Assembly (NCBI GenBank): GCA_013815485.1
Contig: JACDGB010000059.1
Span: forward strand, 1 to 8,274
Direction: 5' to 3'
DNA length: 8,274 bases
DNA from: Rubrobacter sp.
GTDB lineage: Bacteria; Actinomycetota; Rubrobacteria; Rubrobacterales; Rubrobacteraceae
The position numbers were made by a program, and so were the translations under genes. Positions 6,528 through 8,274 of this stretch are shown piece by piece. The notes under the pieces are model-generated. The model ran no database searches. It had not been told where the DNA came from and saw nothing but the letters and a program-made list of their open reading frames with translations. How positions within the stretch are numbered: the stretch's first letter is position 1; each line of letters opens with the position of its first letter.

Positions 6528-6552
6528 GTCATGGTCCACCCGAACCCATGAC
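6528..6552 (-). repeat. Inverted repeat in the gap between the S-component and ecfA1 genes
   Basis: The 134-base gap (6469-6602) has a perfect 7-base inverted repeat, GTCATGG (6528-6534) and CCATGAC (6546-6552), with an 11-base loop. No T-run follows on the minus strand, so it is not a classical terminator. It could be a stem that slows RNA decay or partly attenuates transcription, changing the ratio of S component to the energising module. The rest of the gap has no gene I can support. Confidence 0.4.
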
Positions 6553-6602
6553 GGTGTTCACGAGCGTCGGGCCATCAATGTAGAAAATCCTGAAACCTGA
6601 CC

Positions 6603-7199
6603 TCAGTATCGTTTCTCTTCGTCGGGTTCGATCTCCGGCGCTGTCGTCCGCCCGCTGCGGTACAACAGCACGCCCCGGACGACTACGACCGTCACGACCG
6701 CGGCGAGTACCGCCTCGGCTATCGCCTGAGGGATGATCGGGACGACCGCCGCCGGTGGAAGGTAGCCGAAGACGACGGCCAACCCGAGCACGCCGACGGT
6801 GTTGGTCAGGGAGCCGAATACACCGGAGACTGCGGCGGCGAGATCCACGCTTATGCCGCGCAACCCCACGAAGATGGCCCACGCCACCACCCCGATCAAT
6901 AACCGTGGCCCGATGGCGATTATGGGGTTGGCGAACAACGGGACCTCCGGCTGCAAGAAGGAGAAGACCCCGAAGATGCCACCGGCGAGCAGACCCACTA
7001 TCGGCCCCTCCAGCGCCCCCCCGAGAATAGCCGGGACGTGCATCACGGTCGCGTTGCCCGCCAGGTTGGGCACTGGGATGAAGCCTAGCCGCGTCGCCCC
7101 GAGGAACACCGCGATCCCCCCGAGCACGCCGGCCACCACAATCTGGCGCGTCCCGAAGCTCGTCACCGAACCGCGCTCGTTCCCCGTGCCGCTAGCCAT
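6603..7199 (-). CDS. ECF transporter S component (substrate-binding membrane subunit), substrate unknown
   Basis: This 198-residue, very hydrophobic protein is the membrane-embedded binding subunit of an ECF importer. It has about six membrane segments (roughly 18-38, 53-80, 87-112, 117-146, 150-160 and 162-181) and a charged cytosolic tail (EIEPDEEKRY). The stretch LGFIPVPNLAGNATVMHVPA (38-57), followed by ILGGALEGPIVGLLAGGIFG (58-77), is typical of the ECF S family PF12822. First-helix alanines and glycines (A23 to A35) fit the small-residue face that docks on EcfT. PF12822 members carry riboflavin, folate, pantothenate, hydroxymethylpyrimidine and other compounds; nothing here fixes which. 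An in-frame TTG sits just before the ATG, but AAGGAGG six bases before ATG 7199 decides the start. It is the first gene of its operon. The leader is too short for a riboswitch, so vitamin regulation by that route is not supported. Confidence 0.88.
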   Translation of the reverse strand: MASGTGNERGSVTSFGTRQIVVAGVLGGIAVFLGATRLGFIPVPNLAGNATVMHVPAILGGALEGPIVGLLAGGIFGVFSFLQPEVPLFANPIIAIGPRLLIGVVAWAIFVGLRGISVDLAAAVSGVFGSLTNTVGVLGLAVVFGYLPPAAVVPIIPQAIAEAVLAAVVTVVVVRGVLLYRSGRTTAPEIEPDEEKRY

Positions 7200-7205
7200 C
7201 AATTG

Positions 7206-7212
7206 CCTCCTT
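7206..7212 (-). promoter_or_regulatory. Strong Shine-Dalgarno site of the S-component gene
   Basis: The minus strand reads AAGGAGG, six bases before ATG 7199, and excludes the TTG at 7202 as the main start. An 8-base palindrome, CTCGCGAG (7213-7220), lies directly upstream in the predicted leader. Confidence 0.75.
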
Positions 7213-7232
7213 CTCGCGAGTCACTCTTCCGA

Positions 7233-7261
7233 AGTATCGGCACGCATGTGCAGCCTGTCAA
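7233..7261 (-). promoter_or_regulatory. Sigma-70-type promoter of the ECF transporter operon
   Basis: On the minus strand a perfect -35 hexamer TTGACA (7256-7261) is followed, after exactly 17 bases, by GATACT (7233-7238), four of six matches to TATAAT. Transcription would start near 7226, giving a leader of about 25-30 bases. The -35 begins six bases after the SDR stop codon, so the transporter can be expressed separately from the upstream M20-SDR pair. Confidence 0.6.
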
Positions 7262-7266
7262 ATGGG

Positions 7267-8049
7267 CTACAAAGGCGGGGTGAAGCGACCGTCGGCGGCG
7301 GTCCAGCCTCCATCCACGAACATCCACGCGCCGGTGACGTAGGAGCTGGCATCGGAGGCGAGGTAGACGATCATGCCTACCATCTCATGCGGCTGCGCCC
7401 ACCGCTTCAGGATGCTCTTCTGGGCGTAGGCGTCGTACCATTCGGGGGCGTCTTTGATCTGCTCGGTGAGCGGCGTCTCGACTATGCCGGGGGCGAGGGC
7501 GTTGACGCGCACGTTGCGGGTCCCGAGTTCGTCGGCGAGGGCGCGCAGCATCTGCACGGTCCCGGATTTGGTCGCCGCGTACACTCCCTGCCCCGGCTCG
7601 ACGGTCGCGCCCCGGATGCTGGAGAAGGCGACGATGCTCCCCGAACCCCGCTCCGCCATCCCAGGCCCGAACTCCCGCAGCAGCCGGAAAGTCCCTTTCA
7701 GGTTCAAGTCAATGATGCGGTCGAACTCGTCGTCGGTGATCCCGAAGAGGGGTTTCCTGACGTTGATGCTCGGCGTGGAGATCAGCGCATCCGGCGTCCC
7801 GACTCGCTCCCCTGCCGCCCGGACACTCTCCGAGCTGGTCATGTCCAGTTCGACCGCCTCCGCCCGCCAGCCCTCAGCCCGCGCTGCTTCGGCTGTCTTT
7901 TCAGCGGCCTCCATGTCCACGTCCGCGCAGAATACTCGGGCTCCGAAGGCGGCGAGTCCGTGGGAGGCTGCCTCCCCGATCCCGCTTCCCGCGCCTACGA
8001 CGAGCGCGGTCTTTCCGGTCATGTCGAACATCGCACGGTAGTCAAACAT
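7267..8049 (-). CDS. SDR family NAD(P)-dependent oxidoreductase
   Basis: This 260-residue short-chain dehydrogenase/reductase is of the classical length. The cofactor loop VGAGSGIG (18-25) and the acidic residue after the second strand (CADVD, 41-45) suggest NAD preference. The catalytic set is visible: Asn116 (DLNLKGT), Ser144 (AFSSIRG), Tyr157 and Lys161 (YAATK), with PGIVETPL (187-194) and the C-terminal FVDGGWT (244-250). The usual NNAG motif after strand 4 is replaced by STPS (91-94), giving ALISTPSINVRKP. The open frame extends to 8121, but ATG 8049 is chosen because AGGAGG lies six bases upstream and the protein then starts just before the first strand. It overlaps the end of the M20 hydrolase gene by 8 bases, so the two probably act in one pathway. 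The substrate is unknown. Confidence 0.9.
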   Translation of the reverse strand: MFDYRAMFDMTGKTALVVGAGSGIGEAASHGLAAFGARVFCADVDMEAAEKTAEAARAEGWRAEAVELDMTSSESVRAAGERVGTPDALISTPSINVRKPLFGITDDEFDRIIDLNLKGTFRLLREFGPGMAERGSGSIVAFSSIRGATVEPGQGVYAATKSGTVQMLRALADELGTRNVRVNALAPGIVETPLTEQIKDAPEWYDAYAQKSILKRWAQPHEMVGMIVYLASDASSYVTGAWMFVDGGWTAADGRFTPPL

Positions 8050-8274
8050 CGGCTTCCTCCTCGCAGAAATACATGGCGGTCGCGGCGTATAGCTTGCTGG
8101 TCGCGAGTAGTTCGTCGGCATCCACCCACTCGTCCTTGTGATGTGGAACGGCGCGGCCTCCGGCGCCCGTGGTGATTATGGGGATGCCGGCCCAGGCGTG
8201 CAGGAAGGTGCCATCTGTCGCGCCCGGGACGCCGTTGTAGCGCGGCGGCTCTCCGATGAGATGCCGGTAAGCCT
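8042..8274 (-). CDS. M20-family metallohydrolase (ArgE/DapE-like), C-terminal fragment
   Basis: Seventy-six C-terminal residues are in the window; the start lies beyond position 8274. The segment YNGVPGATDGTFLHAWAGIP (12-31), then ITTGAGGRAVPHHKDEWVD (33-51), is characteristic of the end of the catalytic domain of M20 amidohydrolases (ArgE, DapE, CPG2, M20 peptidases). The His in PHHKDEW corresponds to the last metal ligand of the family, where two zinc ions hydrolyse an amide such as an N-acyl amino acid or dipeptide. A final helix (DADELLATSKLYAATAMYF) closes the protein. Its stop overlaps the SDR start by 8 bases. The precise substrate cannot be told from this fragment. Confidence 0.85.
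   Translation of the reverse strand, partial: AYRHLIGEPPRYNGVPGATDGTFLHAWAGIPIITTGAGGRAVPHHKDEWVDADELLATSKLYAATAMYFCEEEADV

Noticed and set aside
8050..8121. N-terminal extension of the SDR
   Set aside because: The extra 24 residues are composition-poor for an SDR and lie inside the M20 gene in another frame. ATG 8049 has a strong Shine-Dalgarno site.

Overview
The window is GC-rich bacterial chromosomal DNA: compact operons, 4-8 nt gene overlaps, GTG and TTG starts, good Shine-Dalgarno sites. A DUF3105 lipoprotein with a Ser/Glu/Thr-rich linker, an ECF vitamin-type importer, a YadGH-type ABC pair and an APH-family kinase together suggest a Gram-positive-like actinobacterium. The composition of the lipoprotein linker recalls Rubrobacter, but that is an inference from style, not an identification. 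No rRNA, tRNA, insertion sequence or CRISPR array was seen.

Left part, plus strand (1-2581): the end of an ABC ATPase is translationally coupled (ATGA) to a YadH-like ABC-2 permease. An APH/choline-kinase-like phosphotransferase follows, then a single-pass membrane protein of unknown function. Middle (2583-3857): a minus-strand DUF3105 lipoprotein stops one base from the preceding gene. A roughly 300-base divergent spacer follows; on the minus strand it carries a short peptide resembling the C-terminal glycine-rich end of Cas6, possibly a gene relic. A small HicB-like gene with a TTG start and no HicA partner follows on the plus strand.

Right part, minus strand, read from 8274 down to 3916: the tail of an M20-family metallohydrolase overlaps an SDR oxidoreductase by 8 nt. 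A well-formed promoter sits just after the SDR stop. It drives a complete ECF transporter in the order S component, ATPase A1, ATPase A2, transmembrane EcfT, with a 134-nt gap only after the S gene and overlaps elsewhere. The substrate cannot be read from the sequence.

The most interesting observation is in this transporter. All visible departures from ABC ATPase consensus (LSLGQ signature and lost D-loop Asp in A1; GPTQSGKST Walker A and lost H-loop His in A2) fall into one of the two composite ATP sites. The other site is intact. That predicts an asymmetric, one-site-active ECF motor, like heterodimeric ABC exporters.
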